From positions 1 through 26,604 of the forward strand of contig CAYVFB010000041.1 of assembly GCA_964450305.1 (NCBI GenBank): DNA of 26,604 bases. Direction: 5' to 3'. How positions within the stretch are numbered: the first letter of the stretch is position 1; each line of letters begins with the position of its first letter. The notes beneath the pieces are model-generated. The model was not told where the DNA came from, made no database searches, and was given only the letters and a program-made list of their open reading frames with translations. Shown here one piece after another: positions 8,212 through 16,478 of this stretch. A program made the translations under genes and the position numbers. This stretch comes from JAAYJG01 sp964450305 (lineage in GTDB: Bacteria > Bacillota > Clostridia > DSM-8532).

Positions 8212-8270
8212 TTGGATTTTTCAGGGGGCACACATGTTGCAAGGGTGTGTCCCCTTGCATTAAAATCCAA
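8212..8270. repeat. long hairpin immediately after gnd
   Basis: It begins on the base after the gnd stop codon. An outer 9-bp perfect stem (TTGGATTTT, 8212-8220, with AAAATCCAA, 8262-8270) continues into an inner 11-bp stem (AGGGGGCACAC, 8223-8233, with GTGTGTCCCCT, 8245-8255, one wobble). No T-tract follows on the plus strand. It looks like an mRNA 3'-end stabiliser or processing site, or an atypical terminator. Confidence 0.6.
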
Positions 8271-8310
8271 ATGAGGTGCAACACGGTGTTAGTAATTAAT
8301 GGAGGTACTT

Positions 8311-9576
8311 ATGGAAAACATCATTAAGCTTGCCGAAGGCATGAATGGAATTTCCGATGAAGAATTAGGCGTTGTTTTAGATAAGACACTGGCAGGTGCA
8401 GGCAAACCTCTGAAAAAGGTTTTGCTGCTTCCGCCCGATTTCACGCGGATGCATTCGGGGGCCGGGAAAATAACAGCCATGCTGTATTCCCGCTTAAAGA
8501 ACACCGCGAAAGTGGATGTCATGCCCGCACTGGGCACCCATGAACCCATGACAAAGGAACAAACCGATATTTTCTTCGAAGGGGTTGTCCCCTTTGAAAG
8601 CATTATTCCCCATCGATGGAGGGAGGATGTGGTGAAAGTCGGCGAAGTTCCTGCTGATTACATTCGTGAAATCTCCGAGGGGCTTATTGACGAGCCCATC
8701 CCCATTGAGATGAATAAACGCCTGTTGGATCCCTCTTACGACCTCATTCTGTCCATCGGGCAGGTAGTACCTCATGAGGTGGTGGGCATGGCCAACTACA
8801 CCAAAAATGTACTGGTGGGCTGCGGCGGCAAAGACACCATCAATAAAAGCCATATGCTTGGTGCCGTGTTTGGCATGGAACGGCTGATGGGCAAGGACCA
8901 TTCCCCGGTGCGCAAGGTCTTTGACTATGCCCAGGAGCATTTTTTGAACAAGCTGCCCCTGGCCTATATTCTTACCGTAACCACAGCCAGCGGAGATCAT
9001 ATCAAAATTGAAGGCATCTATACCGGTAAATCAAGAAAAATATTCGAGGAAGCGGTGTCTCTTAGTCGGCAGAAAAACTTGAACTTCATGGATAAGCCCA
9101 TCCAAAAAGCGGTGGTATACCTTGATCCCCGTGAGTTCAAGAGCACGTGGCTAGGCAATAAGGCCATTTACAGAACCCGTATGGCGATGGCTGATAAAGC
9201 CGAGTTAATCATTTTAGCCCCCGGCATCAGAAAGTTCGGGGAAGATGAGACTATCGACCAGTTGATCCGGAAATACGGGTACAGAGGCCGGGAGCATACC
9301 CTGAACCAGTTCCGTGATAATGCCGATTTAAGGGAAAACCCCTCGGCGGCTGCCCATCTGATCCACGGCTCCAGCGACGGCAGGTTCCAAATCACCTATG
9401 CGGTTTCGCACCTGACACGGGAAGAAGTGGAGGGGGTAGGTTTCAAATATATGTCCTATGAAGAGGCTGCCGCCAGGTACAAGCCCGAAGATATCCATGA
9501 TGGATATTATGAAGGAGCGGAAGAAACCTGGTTTTACATCTCAAACCCGGCCCTTGGGCTGTGGACTGTGTCTTAA
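8311..9576 (+). CDS. LarA-family nickel-pincer racemase/epimerase homologue
   Basis: I chose the ATG at 8311 because GGAGG at 8301-8305 precedes it; an upstream ATG at 8299 overlaps that site. The 421-residue protein matches the lactate racemase N-terminal family (DUF2088). LarA racemises 2-hydroxy acids by hydride transfer to a nickel-pincer nucleotide (NPN) cofactor. Landmarks present are D-F-T-R (43-46), G-T-H with His77, V-V-P-H-E with His155, Lys165 exactly ten residues later, and His181 exactly 26 residues after His155. That spacing equals His174, Lys184 and His200 of Lactobacillus plantarum LarA, the catalytic His, the cofactor-linked Lys and the nickel ligand. The usual G-F-S-G-G segment before the Lys is replaced by G-M-A-N-Y-T. 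The substrate is probably not plain lactate, given gnd and a sugar kinase upstream. The cofactor-making larB, larC and larE genes are not in the window. Confidence 0.88.
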   Translation: MENIIKLAEGMNGISDEELGVVLDKTLAGAGKPLKKVLLLPPDFTRMHSGAGKITAMLYSRLKNTAKVDVMPALGTHEPMTKEQTDIFFEGVVPFESIIPHRWREDVVKVGEVPADYIREISEGLIDEPIPIEMNKRLLDPSYDLILSIGQVVPHEVVGMANYTKNVLVGCGGKDTINKSHMLGAVFGMERLMGKDHSPVRKVFDYAQEHFLNKLPLAYILTVTTASGDHIKIEGIYTGKSRKIFEEAVSLSRQKNLNFMDKPIQKAVVYLDPREFKSTWLGNKAIYRTRMAMADKAELIILAPGIRKFGEDETIDQLIRKYGYRGREHTLNQFRDNADLRENPSAAAHLIHGSSDGRFQITYAVSHLTREEVEGVGFKYMSYEEAAARYKPEDIHDGYYEGAEETWFYISNPALGLWTVS

Positions 9577-9664
9577 ATCAGAACCGTTGGAGAGCCATCG
9601 GGCGGGGCTCAGGTCCCTTGGTCACAGCAAAGCCTCACCTCAATACTAAATGTATTTTTTCAGG

Positions 9665-9692
9665 AGCCCGTACAGGAATGTGCGGGCTTTTT
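9665..9692 (+). terminator. intrinsic terminator of the larA transcript
   Basis: AGCCCGTACA (9665-9674), loop GGAA, then TGTGCGGGCT (9679-9688) form a 10-bp stem with one wobble pair, followed by a run of T. This is a textbook Rho-independent terminator. Confidence 0.92.
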
Positions 9693-9942
9693 CGGTCACG
9701 TCAGATAATGCTTGTGCACAGATTGTTTTGAAATCTGGCTTGATTTAGCGTTTCTCGTATCGGTCGCTTTTATTGCAATGAATATGGATAAGGAAATATA
9801 CCTCAAATAACCCCACGGTGTTTCAGCATGGATTGTTTGCTGTGCCATCGTTGTTGAAAAGGATAAATTTTATCCTCCATCTGCAGGAAGGTAGACAAAA
9901 CTAAAAAGAAAAATATACCATGGAAGATGATACCTGCCATAA

Positions 9943-9971
9943 TTGACATAAAGAAATATAACCTTTATAAT
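9943..9971 (+). promoter_or_regulatory. perfect-consensus sigma-A promoter for the opp operon
   Basis: TTGACA at 9943-9948, exactly 17 bp, then TATAAT at 9966-9971. Both hexamers are full consensus. Transcription should begin near 9978, giving a leader of about 230 nt before the first permease gene. Confidence 0.85.
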
Positions 9972-10049
9972 AACGGAAGAAATAAGCTGAAATTGCATGA
10001 CACCTGATTTCGGGTAAACGAACTTTTAGAAAAGCGTAATTCATGAGGG

Positions 10050-10081
10050 ACACGAAATAACCTCATAATGGTTTATCGTGT
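10050..10081. promoter_or_regulatory. imperfect palindrome in the opp leader
   Basis: ACACGA..AACC near the left end and GGTT..TCGTGT at the right end form an imperfect inverted repeat with 6 perfect terminal pairs. It could be an operator or an RNA stem in the leader. Nothing in it identifies a known riboswitch. Confidence 0.35.
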
Positions 10082-10147
10082 AATTTACCGGCATAAGTAT
10101 CTGGTGGGATGAAGCATTGGCGAACTTCGAGAGGGTACGATTTTAAT

Positions 10148-10169
10148 TGAATGTACCATTCATTTTTTT
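10148..10169 (+). terminator. terminator-like hairpin in the opp leader (attenuator candidate)
   Basis: TGAATG (10148-10153), loop TAC, CATTCA (10157-10162), then seven T. The stem is short and AT-rich, so it is weak. The alternative pairing GGTAC (10134-10138) with GTACC (10153-10157) would break it. It ends about 40 nt before the first permease gene. Confidence 0.35.
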
Positions 10170-10207
10170 GTATTCGGGTGAATTGATTGTATTAAAGGGG
10201 TGGCAGT

Positions 10208-11128
10208 ATGGCTGTTTATGCAATAAAACGGGTTGCTTCCGCATTGGTTACGCTGTTTGCGGTGGCAACACTAACATTTTTTTTGATGTACCTTGTTCCG
10301 GGAGGCCCATTTTTGGCTGAAAAGGCCCCTTCACCGCAAACGTTGAAGGCACTGGAGCAAAAATATGGTTTGGACCAGCCGATAATCGTTCAATACGGGA
10401 ACTATATGAAACGCCTGTTTTTTAAGCTGGATCTGGGTACATCACTGAAAATGCGGGGCCAGGAGATCAATGACATTATCCGCACAAGGTTCCCCACATC
10501 AGCTAAAATAGGTGCTATAGCAGTTCTTGTTGCTGTTTGTGTGGGTATCCCGCTGGGATCGGTGGCAGCACTAAAACGCGGCGGACTTTTGGACAGGATC
10601 ATCATGTTTCTTGCAACCTTGGGAATTGCTATTCCCGGGTTTGTTGTTGCCACGGTTTTGATGTTTACCTTTGGTGTAAAGCTGCACCTTCTGCCCACTT
10701 ACGGGCTAACCACACCATTGCATTATATATTACCAGTAATGGCGCTGTCATTTTACCCTACGGCATATATCTCCAGACTCATGCGTTCGAGCATGCTTGA
10801 CGTGTTGGGTCAGGATTACATGCGCACCGCACGGGCAAAGGGCATTTCCCAGTTTAAATCGCTGTTCAAGCATGGTCTTCGCAACGCGGTGCTTCCGATA
10901 GTCACCTACCTGGGGCCGATGTTGGCATATATCCTCACCGGAAGCTTTGTCGTTGAAAAAATATTTACCATACCGGGGCTGGGAAGCCAGTTCATCAGCT
11001 CCATCACTGACCGTGATTATCCGCTGATTATGGGAACAACCATATTCCTGGCGTTCCTGCTGATCACAATGAATGTGGTCGTGGATATCGCATATAAAAT
11101 TATTGACCCACGCATTAAGCTAAAGTAG
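10208..11128 (+). CDS. oppB: oligopeptide ABC transporter permease, OppB type
   Basis: This 306-residue integral membrane protein is one of the two permeases of a peptide importer of the Opp/Dpp family. It has the family's layout: a first membrane helix at about 8-30, a short extracytoplasmic region that includes the typical KYGLDQP motif (52-58), and five further helices. The EAA loop at about 203-230 (DYMRTARAKG...) docks with an ATPase subunit. The length is typical (about 306). The ATG has AAAGGGGTGG upstream. It heads a run of four tightly spaced genes followed by the binding protein. Peptides are the likely cargo, although Opp-like systems may also carry nickel or sugars. Confidence 0.94.
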   Translation: MAVYAIKRVASALVTLFAVATLTFFLMYLVPGGPFLAEKAPSPQTLKALEQKYGLDQPIIVQYGNYMKRLFFKLDLGTSLKMRGQEINDIIRTRFPTSAKIGAIAVLVAVCVGIPLGSVAALKRGGLLDRIIMFLATLGIAIPGFVVATVLMFTFGVKLHLLPTYGLTTPLHYILPVMALSFYPTAYISRLMRSSMLDVLGQDYMRTARAKGISQFKSLFKHGLRNAVLPIVTYLGPMLAYILTGSFVVEKIFTIPGLGSQFISSITDRDYPLIMGTTIFLAFLLITMNVVVDIAYKIIDPRIKLK

Positions 11129-11143
11129 AAAGGGGGAACGGAG

Positions 11144-12193
11144 ATGGAAAACAAGAAAAACGTGTTTAGCTTCCAACCAGATGTGTCCGATTTTTTACCT
11201 GCGGACGAAAGCGAAAAGCAAAACCTGGTCATCATGCGGGAGAGTACAAGCTTCTGGAAGGATGGCTTTCGCAGGCTGAAAAAGAATAAGCTGGCGATGA
11301 GTTCGTTGATTGTGATTATTGTGATCATGTTCATGGCCTTTATTGTTCCTTCGTTCTACCCTTATTCCTATGAACAGCAAATCAGAGGCAGCGAGAACCT
11401 TGGTATCCTGCAGTATTCAAAAGCGGAAACCGAACGCATGGAGGCCGGAGAAAATGTATTTCCCCACTTCCTGGGAACCGATAGCCTGGGACGGGATACC
11501 ATGACAAGAATTCTGATGGGCAGCCGTATATCGCTTCTGGTGGGCCTTGTGGCCAGTACGATCATCCTTGTGATTGGGTCGCTCTATGGTTCCATCGCCG
11601 GTTACTTCGGGGGCAGGGTGGATATGATCATGATGCGGATCGTGGATATCATCTATACGGTTCCGGATATTCTGGTCATTATTTTGCTTTCGGTTACACT
11701 GAAGTATCCGCTGAAGGATCTGGCGGCCAACGTGCCGGGTTTTCGCTGGATAGACACTATTGGTGTGGGGCTGATCAGTATCTTTATTGTGTTCTCGCTT
11801 TTGTATTGGGTGGGGATGTCCCGAATCGTCAGAAGCCAGATCCTATCGCTGAAGGAGCAGGATTATGTGGTTGCAGCCAAAGCTCTGGGGGCTTCGAGCA
11901 GCCGAATCATCAGAAAGCATCTGTTAACGAACACTATTGGTACATTGATTGTGACAACAACCTTGCAGATCCCCTCTTCAATTTTTACCGAAAGCTTTTT
12001 AAGCTTTTTGGGGCTTGGTGTTTCCGCACCGATGCCCAGCCTTGGATCCATGGCCTCACAGGCCATCGGCGGGATTTCATCCTATCCGGTAAGGCTATTG
12101 GCCCCGGCTGTGATGATAAGCCTGATAATCCTGTCGTTTAACCTTTTGGGAGACGGCCTGCGAGATGCTTTTGACCCTAAATTAAAGAATTAA
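11144..12193 (+). CDS. oppC: oligopeptide ABC transporter permease, OppC type
   Basis: This is the second permease, 349 residues, pairing with OppB to form the membrane channel. A cytoplasmic N-terminal tail of about 50 residues includes FWKDGFRRLKKNKLAM, the N-terminal OppC_N pattern. The first membrane helix (about 53-72), a large outside loop containing HFLGTDSLGRD, and five more helices follow. The EAA loop lies at about 245-270, with DYVVAAKALGASS. The start has a GGGGGAACGGAG ribosome binding site, and 15 bp separate it from oppB. It is slightly longer than many OppC proteins owing to the first outside loop. Confidence 0.94.
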   Translation: MENKKNVFSFQPDVSDFLPADESEKQNLVIMRESTSFWKDGFRRLKKNKLAMSSLIVIIVIMFMAFIVPSFYPYSYEQQIRGSENLGILQYSKAETERMEAGENVFPHFLGTDSLGRDTMTRILMGSRISLLVGLVASTIILVIGSLYGSIAGYFGGRVDMIMMRIVDIIYTVPDILVIILLSVTLKYPLKDLAANVPGFRWIDTIGVGLISIFIVFSLLYWVGMSRIVRSQILSLKEQDYVVAAKALGASSSRIIRKHLLTNTIGTLIVTTTLQIPSSIFTESFLSFLGLGVSAPMPSLGSMASQAIGGISSYPVRLLAPAVMISLIILSFNLLGDGLRDAFDPKLKN

Positions 12194-12202
12194 GGAGGAG
12201 AA

Positions 12203-13237
12203 ATGATGAGTAAAACCTTACTGGACATTCAAAACCTGAAGCTCTCTTTCTTTACTCCGGCTGGCGAAGTAAAGGCATTGAACGATGTTTCCATCGAAAT
12301 GGACGAAGGGGATGTGCTGGGGATAGTAGGAGAGAGCGGTAGTGGAAAATCGGTTACCGCATACGCGGTGATGGGTTTAACTGCCCATCCCGGTAAAATA
12401 ATCGGTGGGAGCATTGAGTTCAATGACCACCGCATTCATCAAAAAACCGAGAAAGAAATGCGGAGAATCCGCGGGAATGAGGTTTCGATTATCTTTCAGG
12501 ATCCGATGACCTCACTGAACCCTGTCTATACGATTGGAAATCAGATTTGTGAGGTTATCCTGCTGCATACACAAATGAACAAAAAACAGGCCCACGAACG
12601 GGCGTCAGAGCTACTGACCCTTGTTGGGATCAATGAACCTGAAAAACGGCTGAAGCAATATCCCCACGAGTTGTCAGGCGGTATGCGTCAGAGGGTGATG
12701 ATTGCTATTGCATTGGCCTGCGAGCCGAAGCTTTTGATAGCCGATGAGCCCACCACTGCTTTGGATGTAACGATTCAGGCTCAGATCATGGAGTTGATGA
12801 TCGACCTGAAAAGGAAACTGAACATGTCGATCATCATGATTACCCATGACCTGGGGATTGTTGCGAGCATGTGCAACAGGATCGTCGTGATGTATGGAGG
12901 AAAGGTCGTAGAGGCAGGCACGGCAGAGGAGATCTTTTACAACCCGAAGCACGAGTACACAAAAGGTCTTCTGAACAGTATTCCCAAATTGGATGCTGCC
13001 GAACATGAGAAACTGGTTCCCATTGAAGGAACCCCGGTGGACATGCTGAACCCACCGGCTGGCTGTCCTTTTGCTCCACGTTGTGCCAGGACGATGAAAA
13101 TCTGCCTGAAAACCATGCCCGAGTTCACCAATTTATCGGATACCCATACCAGCGCCTGCTGGTTGAACCAGAAGGAAGCGTATGAGAGCCTGAAAGGAGG
13201 GAGCGGTAATGTTGATGATGCAAGGAAAAAGGGATAA
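12203..13237 (+). CDS. oppD: oligopeptide ABC transporter ATPase, OppD type
   Basis: This 344-residue protein is one of two ATPases that power peptide import. Motifs are Walker A GESGSGKS (43-50), Q-loop FQDP with Gln99, signature LSGGMRQR (157-164), Walker B LLIADEP (177-183), D-loop ALD and switch His in MITHD. The C-terminal Opp/Dpp domain contains the cysteine-rich block GCPFAPRCARTMKIC, which in relatives forms an iron-sulfur-type site. AAGGAGGAG precedes ATGATG, so either Met could start; I use the first. It is 9 bp after oppC and its end overlaps oppF by 29 bp, showing coupled translation. Confidence 0.95.
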   Translation: MMSKTLLDIQNLKLSFFTPAGEVKALNDVSIEMDEGDVLGIVGESGSGKSVTAYAVMGLTAHPGKIIGGSIEFNDHRIHQKTEKEMRRIRGNEVSIIFQDPMTSLNPVYTIGNQICEVILLHTQMNKKQAHERASELLTLVGINEPEKRLKQYPHELSGGMRQRVMIAIALACEPKLLIADEPTTALDVTIQAQIMELMIDLKRKLNMSIIMITHDLGIVASMCNRIVVMYGGKVVEAGTAEEIFYNPKHEYTKGLLNSIPKLDAAEHEKLVPIEGTPVDMLNPPAGCPFAPRCARTMKICLKTMPEFTNLSDTHTSACWLNQKEAYESLKGGSGNVDDARKKG

Positions 13238-14303
13238 AAAGAATAAAAACGCGATGGGGAAAAATACTACGATAAACTCCCCCGATCGGGACATTGCCAT
13301 AGCTGCCTCAAACAAGAATATTGAGGCGGTATCTCATCAGGGAGCTACCCAAAACCTTATTGAAGTACGCGGCCTGAAGCAATACTTTCCGGTTTCCTCA
13401 GGGTTGTTCCGAAAAGGGTTTATCAAAGCCGTGGATGGGGTTTCGTTTCATATTGAAAAGGGTGAAACCCTTGGGCTTGTGGGTGAATCCGGCTGCGGCA
13501 AAACAACAACGGGACGCTCAATCCTTCGCCTGTACGAACTAACCGAAGGAAGTATCTTTTATGATGGTGAGGATATCACGAAAGCTAACATGCTGCCATA
13601 TCGCAGGAAAATGCAGATTGTATTCCAGGATCCCTATGCTTCACTAAATCCAAGGATGACCGTTGGCGATATTGTTGGGGAACCCATTGATATTCATAAG
13701 CTGGCGGAATCGAAGGCCGAAAGGCGCGAGAAAATCATGCGGATGCTCGAGCATGTGGGCCTGAATAGTGAGCATGCTAACCGCTACCCGCATGAGTTTT
13801 CAGGCGGTCAGCGCCAGCGCATCGGTATTGCCCGTGCCCTTTCGGTAAACCCGGAATTTATCGTATGCGACGAGCCTGTGTCGGCTTTGGATGTTTCTAT
13901 TCAGGCACAGATCGTGAATATGTTTGAGCAGCTGCAGGAAGAAATGGGGCTGACTTATCTTTTCATTGCCCACGATCTTTCAGTCGTGAAGCATATCAGC
14001 CGACGAATTGGAGTGATGTATCTGGGCAAGCTGGTAGAGATTGCGAACAGCTATGAGCTGACCGACCGCCCTGTCCATCCCTATACCAAATCGCTGATAT
14101 CGGCTATTCCGATACCCGATCCCATCGCCAGTCGTAAAAGGCAAAGAATTGTGCTGGAAGGAGATGTGCCAAGCCCATTAAACCCTCCCAGCGGTTGTCG
14201 ATTTAGGACACGGTGCCCCTATGCCACCGAAATCTGCGCCAAAGAAGAACCCGAACTGAAGCAGGTCAGCCCAGGCCACTTCGCCGCCTGCCACCACATC
14301 TGA
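13209..14303 (+). CDS. oppF: oligopeptide ABC transporter ATPase, OppF type
   Basis: This is the partner ATPase of OppD, 364 residues. Motifs are Walker A GESGCGKT (92-99), Q-loop FQDP with Gln140, signature FSGGQRQR (197-204), Walker B IVCDEP (218-223), D-loop SALD and switch His in IAHD. The C-terminal Opp domain has CRFRTRCPYATEIC. The start at 13209 lies inside oppD and is supported by AAAGGAGGGAGCGG. This start gives a polar N-terminal tail of about 48 residues, rich in Lys, Asn and Asp, before the usual beginning of the domain; most OppF proteins lack such a tail. An internal ATG at 13254 would shorten it but has no ribosome binding site. Confidence 0.94.
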   Translation: MLMMQGKRDKKNKNAMGKNTTINSPDRDIAIAASNKNIEAVSHQGATQNLIEVRGLKQYFPVSSGLFRKGFIKAVDGVSFHIEKGETLGLVGESGCGKTTTGRSILRLYELTEGSIFYDGEDITKANMLPYRRKMQIVFQDPYASLNPRMTVGDIVGEPIDIHKLAESKAERREKIMRMLEHVGLNSEHANRYPHEFSGGQRQRIGIARALSVNPEFIVCDEPVSALDVSIQAQIVNMFEQLQEEMGLTYLFIAHDLSVVKHISRRIGVMYLGKLVEIANSYELTDRPVHPYTKSLISAIPIPDPIASRKRQRIVLEGDVPSPLNPPSGCRFRTRCPYATEICAKEEPELKQVSPGHFAACHHI

Positions 14304-14313
14304 ATTTACAGTA

Positions 14314-14325
14314 GGGACAGGTTCC
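14314..14325. repeat. GGGACAGG(C/T)TCC short repeat, copy 2
   Basis: This is the second copy of the 12-mer at 3799-3810, just after oppF. A perfect 9-bp hairpin with a related GGGACA core follows at 14403-14424, so the gap before oppA may be a degenerate palindromic repeat. Confidence 0.35.
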
Positions 14326-14402
14326 AATGTAAATTAGAGGGATAGAGGGGATGGGTTCCTTTGCCCCGAACTCACCAAGGCCTGTTCCTTAGGTACTGTC
14401 TC

Positions 14403-14424
14403 CATTGTCCCTCATGGGACAATG
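14403..14424. repeat. hairpin in the oppF-oppA gap
   Basis: CATTGTCCC-tcat-GGGACAATG is a perfect 9-bp stem with a 4-nt loop. No T-tract follows. In peptide transporter operons a hairpin next to the binding-protein gene often protects its mRNA, which would suit this position, but that role is inference. Confidence 0.55.
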
Positions 14425-14499
14425 TACATATCTCCGTTATCTCTGTATCCCTATGGCTCACTTATTTCCATGGATAAGTATGGGTTTTAAAAATGTGCA

Positions 14500-14505
14500 T
14501 ATAAT
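14500..14505 (+). promoter_or_regulatory. possible -10 box before oppA
   Basis: TATAAT stands 68 bp before the oppA start. No good -35 hexamer lies 16-18 bp upstream, so a dedicated oppA promoter is only a possibility. Confidence 0.3.
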
Positions 14506-14572
14506 ATATTAACCACAGGGATATGTCCAAATTTTTATAAACCCGTATTGATGGAAAAGGAGAGGATAAACA

Positions 14573-16207
14573 ATGAAAAGAAAAATAAGACTACTGGCCA
14601 TACTGCTTTTGAGCGTGCTGGTCTTTGCAGCCTGCAGAGCTAAACCCGGCCCCGGGCAGCCCCCAGAGAATACACCCGGAGTGTCACCTGCACAACAAAC
14701 AGAGTTTTCAGTTCACGTGGGATCTGAACCGGATATTATCGACCCCGCGTTAAACAGTGCAGCCGATGTAGCCACAATGCTGCTGCATACCTTCGAAGGA
14801 TTAATGAGCCTGGATAAGAACGGAACACCCATTTATGGCCAGGCCGAATCACACACTGTCAGCGCGGATGGTCTGACCTATACATTCAAGCTTCGTGGAG
14901 GCCTGAAATGGAGTGACGGACAGCCATTGACCGCAAACGACTTCGTCTGGTCATGGAACAGAGCGATAAACCCGGAAACAGCCGCCGATTATGCTTATAT
15001 GTTTGAATCCATTCAGGGATATGCTGAAAATAAATTGAATGTAACCGCTACAGACGAAAGAACGCTGGTGGTTCAGCTGGTTGCTCCCACACCGTACTTT
15101 CTTGAGCTTTGTGCTTTCCCAACGTTCTTTCCGGTAAGGAAGGACATTGTTGAAGCAAACCCGGATACGTGGACACTAAACCCGTCAACCTATATTGGGA
15201 ACGGCCCTTATATGCTGCAGGAATGGGTTCATGACTCCCAAATGGTATATAAAAAGAACCCAAACTACTGGAAGGCTTCCGCCATAACAGGCCCGGATAC
15301 ACTTCGATTTCTGCTGATGGCCGATGACAATGCCATCCTCGCGGCCTTCCAAAATGGTGAGATCCTTTTTGCTGATTCCATGCCCAATGATGAAATAGAT
15401 GCATGGAGGGACAAACCGGAGTTTAATCTTGAAGGTCAGCTGGGAACCTATTACGTCAGCTTTAACGTGAAGAAGCCGCCGCTTGATAACCCGTTGGTGC
15501 GTAAAGCTTTACTGCTGGCAGTAGACAGGGACTATATCGTGACCAATATCGGAAAAGCAGGGCAGGAACCCGCAGGTGCCTATGTACCGATAGGATTGAC
15601 GGATGCTGATCCGGCAAAGGAATTCCGTGATGTCGGCGGAAATTACTATGATCCGTCCAAAGAAGCGTATCAGGCCAACCTTGCGGCAGCCAAAAAGGCT
15701 CTTGCCGACGCTGGCTACCCCGATGGAAAGGGGCTGCCAACCATGGAATATCTTTATAATGAAAGCACCGGACATCAGCTTATAGGCGAAGCCTTACAGT
15801 CCATGTGGAAGGAGATTGGCGTAAATGTCTCCCTGGTATCTCAGGAGTGGAATACTTTCCTCACCACGCGTAAGAACGGAGAATATCAAATTGCACGCAA
15901 TGGCTGGCTGGCCGACTACAATGATCCCATTTCATTCCTGGATATGTGGATAACGGGCAGTGGGAACAATGATGCACAGTGGTCCAACAAGGATTACGAC
16001 GCACTGATTACCAGAGTAAAAGCTTCCTCAGACAGGGCCGAAAGAATGCAACTGATGCATCAGGCGGAGAAAATCATTTTTGACGAATCCATGCTTTGCC
16101 CAATCTATTACTATGTAGATATCTTTTTAAAGAATCCAAAATTGCAGGGGTTTTACTCTTCTCCTCTTGGCTACAAGTATTTTATGTATACTACAGTAAC
16201 GAAATAG
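14573..16207 (+). CDS. oppA: oligopeptide-binding lipoprotein, OppA type
   Basis: This 544-residue protein is the solute-binding component that captures peptides outside the membrane and delivers them to OppBC. The signal peptide is KRKIRLLAILLLSVLVFAA followed by Cys21. The lipobox is FAAC rather than the commonest L-x-x-C, but the Cys is well placed for lipid attachment. A Pro/Gly-rich linker (24-43) follows. The mature part is an SBP_bac_5 protein with landmarks such as DGLTYTFKLR, LKWSDGQPLTANDFVWSW and NPLVRKALLLAVDR. The length is typical for OppA. AAAAGGAGAGG precedes the ATG. It lies 269 bp after oppF in the same direction and a terminator follows. Confidence 0.95.
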   Translation: MKRKIRLLAILLLSVLVFAACRAKPGPGQPPENTPGVSPAQQTEFSVHVGSEPDIIDPALNSAADVATMLLHTFEGLMSLDKNGTPIYGQAESHTVSADGLTYTFKLRGGLKWSDGQPLTANDFVWSWNRAINPETAADYAYMFESIQGYAENKLNVTATDERTLVVQLVAPTPYFLELCAFPTFFPVRKDIVEANPDTWTLNPSTYIGNGPYMLQEWVHDSQMVYKKNPNYWKASAITGPDTLRFLLMADDNAILAAFQNGEILFADSMPNDEIDAWRDKPEFNLEGQLGTYYVSFNVKKPPLDNPLVRKALLLAVDRDYIVTNIGKAGQEPAGAYVPIGLTDADPAKEFRDVGGNYYDPSKEAYQANLAAAKKALADAGYPDGKGLPTMEYLYNESTGHQLIGEALQSMWKEIGVNVSLVSQEWNTFLTTRKNGEYQIARNGWLADYNDPISFLDMWITGSGNNDAQWSNKDYDALITRVKASSDRAERMQLMHQAEKIIFDESMLCPIYYYVDIFLKNPKLQGFYSSPLGYKYFMYTTVTK

Positions 16208-16238
16208 CCCTATAAACCGAGCATGCTCACAGAAACAA

Positions 16239-16272
16239 AAGCCAGGTATGATCACTCATGCCTGGCTTCTTT
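16239..16272. terminator. terminator after oppA, possibly bidirectional
   Basis: AAGCCAGGTAT (16239-16249) pairs with ATGCCTGGCTT (16258-16268) over 11 bp with one wobble. On the plus strand CTTTC follows; on the minus strand TTTTGTTTC follows, so it could stop transcription from both sides. Confidence 0.75.
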
Positions 16273-16478
16273 CACCTGCGCCACATAGGTGAGTAACTTG
16301 GAATAATCCGTTGAATAATCCATCTTTTCCGGTGGTTGAATGGGGCTACCAGTTACAATACACTCAGAAAGACGTTTTTTGTGGCTCCACCTGTGTCTGC
16401 TTTCTAATTTAAAATCTGTATAATTCCAGCACAAAAACATTGAATGTCATAATAAAACCCATGCACATAATTATCACA

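Larger units (their letters stand above)
9577..10207. other. 631-bp intergenic region upstream of the opp operon
   Basis: It contains the terminator of larA (9665-9692), a perfect sigma-A promoter (9943-9971), and a leader of about 230 nt with an imperfect palindrome (10050-10081) and a terminator-like hairpin (10148-10169). I found no convincing coding sequence in it. Confidence 0.8.

Noticed and set aside
8299..8310. Upstream ATG as start of the LarA homologue
   Set aside because: It overlaps the GGAGG ribosome binding site that serves the ATG at 8311.
16252..16440. 62-codon minus-strand frame downstream of oppA
   Set aside because: No recognisable domain or ribosome binding site, and its end lies in the oppA terminator hairpin.
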